Part shown: positions 32,664-41,093 of the stretch, piece by piece | Position numbering within the stretch: position 1 is the stretch's first letter | How the letters are laid out: each line of letters opens with the position of its first letter | Origin: Paludibacteraceae bacterium | GTDB lineage: Bacteria; Bacteroidota; Bacteroidia; Bacteroidales; Paludibacteraceae | Direction of reading: 5' to 3' | Assembly: GCA_017541805.1 (NCBI GenBank) | Contig: JAFXYK010000011.1 | Span: 1-41,731, forward strand | DNA: 41,731 bases | Notes under the pieces: generated by a model | What the model was told of the DNA's origin: nothing | The model's database searches: none | What the model saw: the letters and a program-made list of their open reading frames with translations, nothing else | Position numbers and translations under genes: made by a program

Positions 32664-33336
32664 TAACATATCCCAACTCAAGCAACTGGTAGCACATATC
32701 CAGTCGGTTATCTTTCCGGACTATTTCCCGTCCGTGGAACGGCCGAAAGATCTCTGCTTGCCGGAGGCTTTTTGGGCAGAGATACCGTCTATCGCACGGC
32801 TCGTTCATACCGACGTCGATGCCGTTTTGCATAACGACCCTGCCGTCTCTGATCGAGGCGAAGTCATCCTCTCGTACCCGCTCACCTTTGAGATGATCCA
32901 TTATCGTGCCGCACATGTGCTCTATCATCTTGGCCTACCGCGTATCCCGCGCATGCTTACCGAACTCGCACATGCCCGCACGGGAATCGATATCCACCCT
33001 GCGGCAACCATCGGAGACTATTTCTGTATTGACCACGGAACGGGTGTCGTGATCGGCGAAACGGCGATTATTGGTTCCCATGTTGTGCTCTATCAAGGTG
33101 TCACACTTGGAGCCAAGAACTTCGAATACAATGCCGACGGTAAACCCATGGATATCCCTCGTCACCCTATTTTGGAAGATAATGTCACGGTCTATTCCAA
33201 TACATCCATTCTCGGTCGTGTTACTATTGGTCATGACACGGTCATTGGCGGTAACGTCTGGCTCACCCAAGACGTCCCGGCAAACTCCATTGTTTTACAA
33301 TCGAACCCTGAAATACGAATCAAAAACAAGATATGA
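32650..33336 (+). CDS. cysE: Serine O-acetyltransferase (EpsC/CysE type)
   Basis: This enzyme (228 aa) makes O-acetylserine from serine and acetyl-CoA, the committed step of cysteine synthesis. An N-terminal helical part leads to a left-handed beta-helix of hexapeptide repeats (HPAATIGDYFCIDHGTGVVI, then GETAIIGSHVVLYQGVTLGA). The catalytic region includes the histidines in ELAHARTGIDIHP and CIDHGTG. NSIVLQSNPEIRIKNKI ends the protein. EpsC-like length and sequence are common in Bacteroidota. It follows cysK after 14 nt made of heptad repeats and overlaps lpd by 4 nt (ATGA), showing tight coupling. Feedback inhibition by cysteine is usual for the family, but not checkable here. Confidence 0.93.
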   Translation: MTLIPNISQLKQLVAHIQSVIFPDYFPSVERPKDLCLPEAFWAEIPSIARLVHTDVDAVLHNDPAVSDRGEVILSYPLTFEMIHYRAAHVLYHLGLPRIPRMLTELAHARTGIDIHPAATIGDYFCIDHGTGVVIGETAIIGSHVVLYQGVTLGAKNFEYNADGKPMDIPRHPILEDNVTVYSNTSILGRVTIGHDTVIGGNVWLTQDVPANSIVLQSNPEIRIKNKI

Positions 33337-34673
33337 GTAAATTCTTTTTAGCAATAATCGGAGGTGGGCCAGCAGGCTATACAGCAGCAGAGAAGGCCTC
33401 GAAAGCCGGTAAAGATGTCATCCTCTTTGAGCAAAACGCGGTAGGTGGTACGTGCCTCAATGTGGGTTGTATCCCTACGAAGTCGCTGCTCTACGGTGCG
33501 AAGCAGTATTATAACGCAGCGCACGCGCAGAAATACGGTGTGAGTGCAGAGAACGTCAGTTTTGATTTCGCAGCCATGCAGAAACGCAAGACCATCGTTG
33601 TTCGTAAGTTGGTAGCCGGTATCAAGCAGCGGCTGAATAACGAACACTGTACGCTCGTCAGCGGTGCAGCCGCGGTGGTCAGCCGTACGGACGAAGTGGT
33701 CACGATCTCCTGCAACGGCGAGAACTACGAAGCAGAGAACCTGATGATTTGTACGGGTTCGACGAACTTCGTGCCTCCTATCCCCGGTATCAAAGAGAAT
33801 GAGCATGTGTGGGACAGCACCGACGCACTGGCTGCGAATGAGTTACCGCAGTCTATCATCATCGTAGGTGGCGGCGTGATCGGTATGGAGTTCGCGACGC
33901 TGTACCATGAACTGGGTGTGCCTGTGACCGTTATCGAAGCTATGCCGACGATACTGCCGAACCTGGATCAAGAGGTAGTAGCCGTGCTGCTGGAGAAATA
34001 TAAGAAAGCAGGTATTAACATCCTGACCTCCACGAAGGTGGAGTCCATAGACGGCGGTAAAGTGACCGCTAATGGCGAAGTGTATGAAGCCGATAAGATC
34101 CTCGTTTCTGTGGGTCGTCGGGCGAATCTGCAAGGGCTGGAGGCGCTGAATGATATTGAGTTGAACCGCGGAGCGATTGTCATAGATGACTTCTGCAAGA
34201 CGAATCTGCCGAATGTCTATGCCTGCGGTGATGTGACCGGTAAGATTATGCTGGCGCATGTAGCAGCGCGTCAAGCGGAAGTGGCGATCGGCAGAATGCT
34301 GAAGCAGATCCCGCTGCAACGTATTGCTTATAACGCCATTCCTTCGGTGGTCTATACGAACCCTGAGATCGCGTCCGTAGGTATCACGGAGGCGCAAGCT
34401 GCGGAACTGAATATCGAACCCGAAGTGCGTCGGCTGCCGATGACGTTTAGTGGTCGGTTCATGGCCGAGAACGAAGGGGAGACGGGGCTGTGCAAGATGA
34501 TTATTGACGCGAAGACAAAGATGGTGCTGGGCGTACATATGATAGGAAACCCGTGTTCGGAGTTTGTCTCTGCGGCATCGTTCGCGGTGCGCATGGGGTA
34601 TACGACGGCGGAGTTCGAGCAAGTGGTCTTCCCGCATCCGACGGTAAGCGAGATCTTGCATGAGATTTTGTAA
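33333..34673 (+). CDS. lpdA: Dihydrolipoyl dehydrogenase (E3-type flavoprotein disulfide reductase)
   Basis: This 446-residue FAD- and NAD-dependent enzyme has the class I disulfide reductase order. The FAD-binding loop is GGGPAG (10-15), the redox pair is C41 and C46 in GGTCLNVGCIPTKS, the NAD-binding loop is VGGGVIGMEFA, the second FAD motif is NVYACGDVTG, and the C-terminal catalytic histidine is in VFPHPTVSEILHEIL. These fit dihydrolipoyl dehydrogenase, which reoxidises lipoyl groups in oxoacid dehydrogenase or glycine cleavage complexes. Unusually, its neighbours are cysteine-synthesis genes and no lipoyl or E1/E2 gene is in the window. A role in glycine/serine metabolism or as a general thiol reductase is possible. 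Confidence 0.9.
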   Translation: MSKFFLAIIGGGPAGYTAAEKASKAGKDVILFEQNAVGGTCLNVGCIPTKSLLYGAKQYYNAAHAQKYGVSAENVSFDFAAMQKRKTIVVRKLVAGIKQRLNNEHCTLVSGAAAVVSRTDEVVTISCNGENYEAENLMICTGSTNFVPPIPGIKENEHVWDSTDALAANELPQSIIIVGGGVIGMEFATLYHELGVPVTVIEAMPTILPNLDQEVVAVLLEKYKKAGINILTSTKVESIDGGKVTANGEVYEADKILVSVGRRANLQGLEALNDIELNRGAIVIDDFCKTNLPNVYACGDVTGKIMLAHVAARQAEVAIGRMLKQIPLQRIAYNAIPSVVYTNPEIASVGITEAQAAELNIEPEVRRLPMTFSGRFMAENEGETGLCKMIIDAKTKMVLGVHMIGNPCSEFVSAASFAVRMGYTTAEFEQVVFPHPTVSEILHEIL

Positions 34674-34692
34674 ATTATAAATCATAAATAAT
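34672..34692 (+). repeat. Heptamer tandem repeat at the lpd / endonuclease junction
   Basis: AAATTAT, AAATCAT and AAATAAT follow each other without a gap, starting inside the lpd stop codon (34671-34673). TAA triplets at 34671, 34678 and 34685 lie in three different frames. The sequence is A/T-rich, so chance is a larger concern than for the other arrays. Confidence 0.6.
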
Positions 34693-34701
34693 TCTAATAT
34701 C

Positions 34702-36474
34702 ATGAGAAAAATTTCTATCTTCTTTGCGCTCATTTTTGCAGCGCAAGTGATGTGGGCAGCTTCGGTCACTCCGGCTGCGAACATCCCGACGTATTGGGCT
34801 TCCGCGGATGGTAAGTCCGGTAAAGAACTGTGGTCGGCCATCAGTGCCCAGACCAATGTGGGTTTCAGTACATTAAGCTATAATGGGCTTTGGACAGCTT
34901 ACAAGAAAACCGACGTCTATCCTGCCGGACACGAGAAAGCCGGTAAGATATGGGATATGTACGGCGAGTGTACCTTCACCTATGGTTCCGACCAATGCGG
35001 TTCCTATAGCGGTGTATGCGATTGCTACAACCGCGAGCACTCGATTCCTAAATCGTGGTTCGGTGGTAGTACGTCCGGTATAGGTTGCGATATCTTCCAT
35101 TTGGTACCTACTGACGGTAAGATCAATAGTACCCGTTCGAACGATGAGTTTGGTGAGGTAGCCGGTGCTAAGGACTACTACGGCAACGGAACCGGTGCTG
35201 CAGGAACATGGTCTACCGACAAAAAGACCATCGCTTCTGAGGCGGGTGAAGTCATTCAGGGTTCCGGACATGTGTTTGAACCGAAAGATGAGTACAAAGG
35301 TGATTTTGCCCGCGGCTATATGGGTACAATCATTAAGTGGCAATTAGCAAACATGACAACATCCAATAATTTCTTCACGGGTGAATATACTCCTTCCGGC
35401 AACTTCGGTTTTACGAAGAAAGCCGTTGTGCTTATGATGAAATGGCACCGTGAGGATCCTGTTTCGCAGAAAGAGATTGACCGTAATAACGGTATTCAGG
35501 AGACGCAGGGTAACCGCAACCCGTTCATTGACTATCCGTATCTGGCGGAGTATATATGGGGTGAGCATGCAGGTGAGACGGTTGATATGGACCTGTTAAT
35601 GCCTTCGACGGATCCGGACTTCGTCCCAGGAGTGAGCGATGGTTCGCGTACCTATGTGCCGCCAACACCGAAGGTGATGTACGGTGTGAGCTGGTCGGTC
35701 AATGGCGAAGTGCTGCAAGTGGATTCGTTCGGTGAGCAGACTCCGATTATGGCACTGCCTCAAACGCCGGTTTCGTGTTCTACCGAGAGCAACACTTTCA
35801 TGGGTTGGGCTACTGCACCTATCGATGGAACTACCGACGATGTGCCTATGCCGATGTATGTTCAACTGAAGGACTTCCCGGCTGTTACTGCAGATGTGAC
35901 CTATTATGCAGTGTTCGCCAAACAAGAGGCAGGCGGTTCTACTCCGGCTACGTATACGTACGATGCAGAGCATCAGGAAGGTTGGGCGAATACGGGTGCC
36001 AACAAGGGTTCGTACTGGCTCTTAGATGAAGGAAAGACACTTGTTTCTCCGGCTATTGACTTGGCTGGCCTGGAGTCCATCACGGTGAAGATGCGTACGT
36101 ACGGTGGTACCCAATACGATATGCTAGAGGTGCGCGAGGAATCCGGTGTTCTTACTTCCATCGAAGCGACGGCAGGTAGCACACCGACCGAATATACATG
36201 GAATAACAACCTCTATATCGCAGGCACTTCTACACTGACTTTCCTTTGTTCTAATGGTGCGTCCAACAAAGGTATCGGTGTGGTTTCTGTTGTTATCAAT
36301 GCAACGGGTACTGGTTCGTCCTACAGCCGCTACATCACCTCTTGCCAGTCCGGTGCGGAAGTGGAACTTGTTCCGACGGAAGAGGCCACCACTCGTAAGA
36401 TCCTTGTGGGCGGTCAACTCTATATCATCCATAATAACCAATTGTTCACCATCCAAGGTCAGAAAGTAAAATGA
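34702..36474 (+). CDS. Secreted endonuclease I family nuclease (copy 1)
   Basis: This 590-residue protein has a signal peptide (MRKISIFFALIFAAQVMWA). The endonuclease I domain (about 30-290) shows the beta-beta-alpha-metal core NREHSIPKSWFGG, with E112 and the likely general base H113. It also has HLVPTDGKINSTRSND with the expected metal-binding asparagine, and MKWHREDPVSQKEIDRNNGI, NRNPFIDYP. An InlB/Listeria-Bacteroides-type repeat follows (about 328-412), then a beta-sandwich module (about 420-550; GSYWLLDEGKTLVSPAIDLA) and a short C-terminal tail (QLYIIHNNQLFTIQGQKVK) shared with two other secreted proteins here. It probably degrades extracellular DNA or RNA for nutrients. It overlaps its paralogue by 4 nt. 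Confidence 0.92.
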   Translation: MRKISIFFALIFAAQVMWAASVTPAANIPTYWASADGKSGKELWSAISAQTNVGFSTLSYNGLWTAYKKTDVYPAGHEKAGKIWDMYGECTFTYGSDQCGSYSGVCDCYNREHSIPKSWFGGSTSGIGCDIFHLVPTDGKINSTRSNDEFGEVAGAKDYYGNGTGAAGTWSTDKKTIASEAGEVIQGSGHVFEPKDEYKGDFARGYMGTIIKWQLANMTTSNNFFTGEYTPSGNFGFTKKAVVLMMKWHREDPVSQKEIDRNNGIQETQGNRNPFIDYPYLAEYIWGEHAGETVDMDLLMPSTDPDFVPGVSDGSRTYVPPTPKVMYGVSWSVNGEVLQVDSFGEQTPIMALPQTPVSCSTESNTFMGWATAPIDGTTDDVPMPMYVQLKDFPAVTADVTYYAVFAKQEAGGSTPATYTYDAEHQEGWANTGANKGSYWLLDEGKTLVSPAIDLAGLESITVKMRTYGGTQYDMLEVREESGVLTSIEATAGSTPTEYTWNNNLYIAGTSTLTFLCSNGASNKGIGVVSVVINATGTGSSYSRYITSCQSGAEVELVPTEEATTRKILVGGQLYIIHNNQLFTIQGQKVK

Positions 36475-38156
36475 GAAAATATCTTTTCTGTGTTCTGTAT
36501 TCTGTCAGCGTAGCGGTCTTTGTTCCTTCCTACGCCAATGTGGTGACCGGTCAAGCTGCTGTTCCGGAGCATTATTATGATGCAGTGGACGGGAAGAAGA
36601 GTGCGGATAATATCCTGGATGCGCTCTGTGGTATTATCGACGACCATACTGTGATCGCGTATGCCGGTTTGGAACCCTATTACGAGCAGACAGATTTTTA
36701 TGCCGATACGTTGTGGGATATGTATTCCACTTGTCGTTTCACGATGGCGGATGCCAATGTGCCGCAGAGTGCGGTTTGCGACGGATGGAACAAAGAGCAT
36801 GTGTGCTGTCAGTCTTGGCTCGGTTCAGGACCGATGGTGTCGGACCTCTTTAACGTCTATCCGACGGATGCACGTGTGAACAACTTGCGTTCGAACTATC
36901 CGTACGGTGAAGTGAGCGGTTCCAATGGTACCGGTATCTCCAAGAACACCGATAATCATGCGATGGGTAAACTGGGATCGAACACGTTCTCCGGCTATTC
37001 GGGGAAGGTGTTTGAACCGCATGACGACTACAAAGGCGATTTTGCGCGTACGTTCATGTATATGGTGGCGCGTTACCGTAATAATAAACTGAATGACGGG
37101 AATGGTACTGCGATGTTTGTGGTCAGCAAGACGAACTTCACCGACTATGCGAAGAACCTGCTGATGAAATGGCACCGTGCCGATCCTGTCTCGCAGAAGG
37201 AGATTGACCGTAACCAAGCCGTTTACGGTATTCAGCATAACCGTAACCCGTTCATCGATTATCCCGAACTGGCGGAGTATATATGGGGCACGAAGGTCGG
37301 ACAGACTATCGATCTCGCGTCTATGACACCGACGTGTGATGGTGGCGGTTATACCCCGGGTGAAGTGACGAAATACGGTGTTAGTTGGTCCGTGGCAGGT
37401 ACGGTGGTTTCGACGGATTCCGTCATTGCCGGACGGGCTGTGACTTTGCCGGAGACGCCGCTCTCCTGCTCGACGACCAGTGATATCTATATGGGTTGGA
37501 CGACTGCGCCTATCGAAGGCACGACGGACCAGGCACCGGTGCTGTATAAGGCTACGGCCGATTTTCCGCTGGTGATGGCGGATGTGACGTACTATGCAGT
37601 GTTCGCGCATGGTGAAGCAGGGGCTACGGTAGAACCGGCGGTGTATACCTTCGATGAGAATAATCAGGACGGATGGACCAACACCGCTTCGGTGAGCGGT
37701 TCCTATTGGCTGCTGGATAAAGGTAAGACCCTGACCTCGCCGGAGGTGGAACTGGCCGGACTGAGTTCGATAGAAGTGAACATGCGTACGTACGGTGGTA
37801 CCCAGTATTGTAACCTGGATGTGACGGCGAACGGTCAGCCGATTGCTACCATCGTGGCTACGAACGGAAAGACGCTCACCGACTACACATGGACGAACAC
37901 CGGTTCTTTCACGGGCCGTGCACCGCTGGTCTTCTCGACGAACTACAATACCGGCCAAGGTATCGGTTTCACGAAAGTGACCATTAATGCCACCGGAGCA
38001 GGTACGAGTTACAGTGCTTATCTGACCTCTTGCGGGACTGTAGACATCGAAAATACAACATCGAAAATCGATAATCGCAAACTGTTGATCAATCAGCAGC
38101 TGTTCATCCAAGTGGGTGAGCACCTGTATAACATCCAAGGTCAGCGCGTTCAATAA
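36471..38156 (+). CDS. Secreted endonuclease I family nuclease (copy 2)
   Basis: This 561-residue paralogue of the previous gene has the same parts in the same order: signal peptide (MRKYLFCVLYSVSVAVFVPSYA), endonuclease I domain (about 30-275), InlB-like repeat, beta-sandwich (GSYWLLDKGKTLTSPEVELA) and short tail (QLFIQVGEHLYNIQGQRVQ). The catalytic pair is E109/H110 in NKEHVCCQSWLG, and NNLRSNYPYGE supplies the metal asparagine region. Two cysteines replace the IP of copy 1 next to the active site. Overall divergence from copy 1 is considerable, so the duplication is not recent. It is cotranscribed with copy 1 and, 1 nt after its stop, the Nudix gene. Confidence 0.92.
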   Translation: MRKYLFCVLYSVSVAVFVPSYANVVTGQAAVPEHYYDAVDGKKSADNILDALCGIIDDHTVIAYAGLEPYYEQTDFYADTLWDMYSTCRFTMADANVPQSAVCDGWNKEHVCCQSWLGSGPMVSDLFNVYPTDARVNNLRSNYPYGEVSGSNGTGISKNTDNHAMGKLGSNTFSGYSGKVFEPHDDYKGDFARTFMYMVARYRNNKLNDGNGTAMFVVSKTNFTDYAKNLLMKWHRADPVSQKEIDRNQAVYGIQHNRNPFIDYPELAEYIWGTKVGQTIDLASMTPTCDGGGYTPGEVTKYGVSWSVAGTVVSTDSVIAGRAVTLPETPLSCSTTSDIYMGWTTAPIEGTTDQAPVLYKATADFPLVMADVTYYAVFAHGEAGATVEPAVYTFDENNQDGWTNTASVSGSYWLLDKGKTLTSPEVELAGLSSIEVNMRTYGGTQYCNLDVTANGQPIATIVATNGKTLTDYTWTNTGSFTGRAPLVFSTNYNTGQGIGFTKVTINATGAGTSYSAYLTSCGTVDIENTTSKIDNRKLLINQQLFIQVGEHLYNIQGQRVQ

Positions 38157-38157
38157 G

Positions 38158-38718
38158 ATGTATCCGAAGATCAAAAACAGACCGTGGAAGGTGCTGAAGA
38201 GTGAGAACATCCTGCGGCTCGGACCTTGGTTGTCCGTGCGGCAGGAGTGTGTTGAGATGCCGTCAGGAAAACAAATTCCGACATGGTATGTAATGGAGTT
38301 TCCCGACTGGATTAATGTCATCGCGATCACCAAAGACGGTAAGATGGTGATGGAGGACCAGTACCGCCATGCGCTCGGTGAGACGCACTATGAGTTGGTG
38401 GCAGGTGTCGTTGATCCCGGGGAGACACCGCTGCAAGCGGCGCAACGCGAACTGAGTGAAGAGACCGGATATGAGGGTGGGGAATGGTCCTTGTTCATGA
38501 CCCTCTCGCCTAATCCTACGAACCATAATAACCGCTCTTATACCTTCCTCGCGACGGGTGTGGAGAAAGTGCGGGAACAGCATCTCGAACCCACCGAAGA
38601 TATCCACGTCGATATCATGGAACCCGAGCAGGTGCTGGAGATGCTCCGTGACGGAGAAATCATCCAAGCCCTTCACGCCGCACCGTTGTGGAAATATTTC
38701 GCGCAGCTCCAAAATTGA
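38158..38718 (+). CDS. Nudix hydrolase, ADP-ribose pyrophosphatase-like
   Basis: This 186-residue cytoplasmic enzyme has a complete Nudix box, GVVDPGETPLQAAQREL followed by SEETGY, which binds the metal and cleaves nucleoside-diphosphate bonds. The N-terminal part (WKVLKSENILRLGPWLSVRQ, then MEFPDWINVIAITKDGKMVM and QYRHALGE) is typical of ADP-ribose and related sugar-nucleotide pyrophosphatases. The start at ATG 38158 is 1 nt after the stop of the second endonuclease gene. Longer readings would overlap that gene by 41 nt. Its cotranscription with two nucleases could mean a role in handling imported nucleotides, but Nudix genes are found in many contexts. A two-way terminator follows. Confidence 0.9.
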   Translation: MYPKIKNRPWKVLKSENILRLGPWLSVRQECVEMPSGKQIPTWYVMEFPDWINVIAITKDGKMVMEDQYRHALGETHYELVAGVVDPGETPLQAAQRELSEETGYEGGEWSLFMTLSPNPTNHNNRSYTFLATGVEKVREQHLEPTEDIHVDIMEPEQVLEMLRDGEIIQALHAAPLWKYFAQLQN

Positions 38719-38737
38719 CTTGATGCTTATAGATAAC

Positions 38738-38773
38738 AAAAGAGCAACCTTTTGAGGCTGCCCTTTTGTTTTT
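38738..38773. terminator. Bidirectional terminator between the Nudix and phosphatase genes
   Basis: An interrupted stem AAAAG, GCA, CCT pairs with AGG, TGC, CTTTT around the loop TTTG (38738-38767), with single mismatches at 38743/38762 and 38747/38758. T5 follows on the plus strand (38769-38773), and A-rich/T-rich flanks allow use from both sides. The two genes converge here, so sharing one terminator makes sense. The region 38764-38784 on the phosphatase side also shows weak 7-nt periodicity. Confidence 0.75.
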
Positions 38774-38785
38774 CATTTTTCACTG

Positions 38786-41011
38786 TTATTTTACTTCTAC
38801 ACCGAAAAGTGTGTACGTCTTGCCATCACGCAGGATGAAGATCTGACCGTTCTTATAGATCTTCTGTGCGTTCATATCAACAGGCGTGTTGGTCAGTCCG
38901 TCTCCTGGTTCTTCATCGCCTTCACCCGGTTCTGTTGCTACAGCAGGAGCCGACAAGATGACTTCGTACAGATCCCAGTTTCCTTTCGAGGTATAGATAT
39001 AATACGTTCCATCCGAAGGAAGCAGATAGTGAATATAGTTCACTTCGGTACAACGGATCGTATCCGTGCTAACTACGTTCTCCGCTGAGTAGTCACCCAA
39101 ACCCAGTTTGAGGGCACGGTCCGAACCGCCGTCACCTCTTGCCCAGATCTCCAGTTCCTGGTCTGCCTTTCCGTCGAAGGTGATATAACGGTAGGTCTCT
39201 TTGGCTGCACCACCGGTTACACCCATTTGTGTGAACACCTTATCCTCTAAGGTATCATTGCAAACCTTCACTTCCCAGCGGCGTGCGTCCTTATCCATCG
39301 CGTGTACGGTCAGGCCGGCAAATTCGGTATCGGCACTATACGTCACAGGCGCTACACCGAAGAGCGTCGTATTCGATACATTCCAGTCTTTGAGCGCACG
39401 CGAAGGCAGTTCCGGACATGCGGCTACCAGGTTATACGAAGCATCGCGACATTCATCATTGAACGCCACCAGGTCGGCCGATTTCGCGTTACCGAAAGAA
39501 GTGAAGATATACGATATACCGAGGCTGTCATCTACATTCGTGAACGTCCAGTAGTACCAATCAGCAACATCTTCCGGAACCGGCAAGTTCGCTTTCTTCC
39601 ATGCAGAAGCTACAGACGGCATCTTAGGACGGGTTTCCCAGGTGTAGTATGCACCCGTCTTCGGGTTGATCGTTTTGCTGGTCTTGGTAATCTTGTCACC
39701 GCCATTCCACCACCAGATAGTAGGAGCACCGCCCGGAGAATAGCATTTCACAGTGATGGTCTTGTATGCACCTGCGGTAGGAACAGGGATCACGTATTTG
39801 TCCGGTACTGTCGTCGGTTGCGTACCATTCAGTTTCTGCTTCAGGCAGTCGATATGCGCTTGGGTCAGATAGCCGGCATTGATGAAGTATTGCGAGAGCG
39901 CCTGCTCCACATTTGTCACCTCACTCATGTCGTTTACGCCTAACATCTGGCAGAACGAATAAGCCAGGATGTTACGGTCGCGGAACTCATTGATCTGCAT
40001 GTTATTGGTGTACTCGTAGTCAGTATAGATCTGCTCCCAGGTGGCACCGCAGAGAGCAGCCAGTGTAGCGGAGAACACACCGGTACGGTCGGTTCCCAGG
40101 GCACAGTGAATCTCAAACGGACCCGGGTTGACCGGATCGATGATGAAGTCCACTACTTCAGCAACCCACTGACCGTACTTCACACCTGTCGGGTTGAAAT
40201 AGACATCGTTATAATCCGGCGTCGAACCGTTCTGCGTACCTACGTACAGCACACGGTTCTTCGTGATGATCTCCTGATAATACGGAGGAATAGCTTCTGT
40301 ATAGGTCACACCTCCGCAGGTGTATTGGTTCATCTTACCGGACTCATTCGACGACAGGCAGATATCATTCTTGATACCCGCAGCCGTAGCTAACGAATCG
40401 ACCCAGAACAAGCGCATATGCTCCGTGTCGTATTGCGAACGGTATGCATGGTACGGGTGATATGAACGGAATAGCTGCGTCGTAGCAGGCACCTGACGGA
40501 AATTGGAAATCTTATGTTGATCTACCGGGTCATTCAGATTGAAATCCGATAGCGGACGAACGACCGTCGCAGTCGCCTGGTTCGCACGGATACGAGTCGT
40601 ATCATCGCTGGCTAATACTAACAGCATGTTCGTCGTTCCCGGAAAACGGTTGATAGAAGGCACCCAACTCGGAGCGTCTAACCAGTTGCCGTCACGGTAG
40701 AACTTAAACTCAGGCTGACCCGAGTTAGCAGGGATATACGCCGCTTTGCGAGAAACGGTGCAGTAATAGCAATTCGACTCCGCATCTTTCTTCATCAGAA
40801 AACGGGCGTCGTCTCCCCATCCGTTCATCGAACCGCGAACATACAAAGCATTGTAGGTCCCTTCCGAATAGTAACCGGTACCCATCGGGTACAAAAAAGT
40901 AATGGTAGAATCGCCTTCCATGTAGCAACGATTCTTGTCCGCAGTGGTGGGCGTAAGAGCAAAAACAGTCGCGCTGCAGGCCAATAAAATCAACGTGAAA
41001 ATGTGTTTCAT
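38786..41011 (-). CDS. Secreted tyrosine-phosphatase-like protein with carbohydrate-binding-like modules
   Basis: This 741-residue protein has a signal peptide (MKHIFTLILLACSATVFA). Residues about 28-145 look like an early-set/glycogen-binding-type domain (YVRGSMNGWGDD near 57-68, EFKFYRDGNW near 101-110). Residues about 160-395 look like a tyrosine phosphatase of the Y_phosphatase3/LipA kind. Its active site CX5R is HCALGTDRTG, with nucleophile C303 and R309; FRSYHP is the family's entry motif. Residues about 410-530 resemble a starch-binding module (ITVKCYSPGGAPTIWWWNGG, then WYYWTF). A further beta-rich domain (about 545-690) precedes a short tail (715-741, NGQIFILRDGKTYTLFGVEVK) shared with the two nucleases. 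It would act outside the cell or on its surface. The substrate is unknown; a phosphorylated glucan is one hypothesis. Confidence 0.85.
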   Translation of the reverse strand: MKHIFTLILLACSATVFALTPTTADKNRCYMEGDSTITFLYPMGTGYYSEGTYNALYVRGSMNGWGDDARFLMKKDAESNCYYCTVSRKAAYIPANSGQPEFKFYRDGNWLDAPSWVPSINRFPGTTNMLLVLASDDTTRIRANQATATVVRPLSDFNLNDPVDQHKISNFRQVPATTQLFRSYHPYHAYRSQYDTEHMRLFWVDSLATAAGIKNDICLSSNESGKMNQYTCGGVTYTEAIPPYYQEIITKNRVLYVGTQNGSTPDYNDVYFNPTGVKYGQWVAEVVDFIIDPVNPGPFEIHCALGTDRTGVFSATLAALCGATWEQIYTDYEYTNNMQINEFRDRNILAYSFCQMLGVNDMSEVTNVEQALSQYFINAGYLTQAHIDCLKQKLNGTQPTTVPDKYVIPVPTAGAYKTITVKCYSPGGAPTIWWWNGGDKITKTSKTINPKTGAYYTWETRPKMPSVASAWKKANLPVPEDVADWYYWTFTNVDDSLGISYIFTSFGNAKSADLVAFNDECRDASYNLVAACPELPSRALKDWNVSNTTLFGVAPVTYSADTEFAGLTVHAMDKDARRWEVKVCNDTLEDKVFTQMGVTGGAAKETYRYITFDGKADQELEIWARGDGGSDRALKLGLGDYSAENVVSTDTIRCTEVNYIHYLLPSDGTYYIYTSKGNWDLYEVILSAPAVATEPGEGDEEPGDGLTNTPVDMNAQKIYKNGQIFILRDGKTYTLFGVEVK

Positions 41012-41052
41012 TTTTTTGATAATTGATTAAAGTTAACTATGTTTTTCTTACG

Positions 41053-41084
41053 TTGTGAGCAGGATCAAAAGACTCTTCTCACAA
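41053..41084 (-). promoter_or_regulatory. Hairpin in the leader of the phosphatase message
   Basis: TTGTGAG (41053-41059) and CTCACAA (41078-41084) form a 7-bp inverted repeat with an 18-nt loop. It starts within a few bases of the predicted transcription start and may stabilise the message or serve as an operator. Confidence 0.4.
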
Positions 41085-41093
41085 AATCGAGTA

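Noticed and set aside
33843-34856. 337-residue open frame antisense to lpd
   Set aside because: A shadow of a clearly recognised flavoprotein; its sequence is low in hydrophobic core patterns and rich in H and R.
36825-38333. 502-residue open frame antisense to the second nuclease and the Nudix gene
   Set aside because: It overlaps two well-supported genes and has no start context, domain or signal peptide.
38764-38784. Possible eighth period-7 array (TTTTGTT, TTTCATT, TTTCACT)
   Set aside because: It overlaps the T-rich tail of a terminator, so the similarity between units may only reflect composition; it was left out of the counted class.
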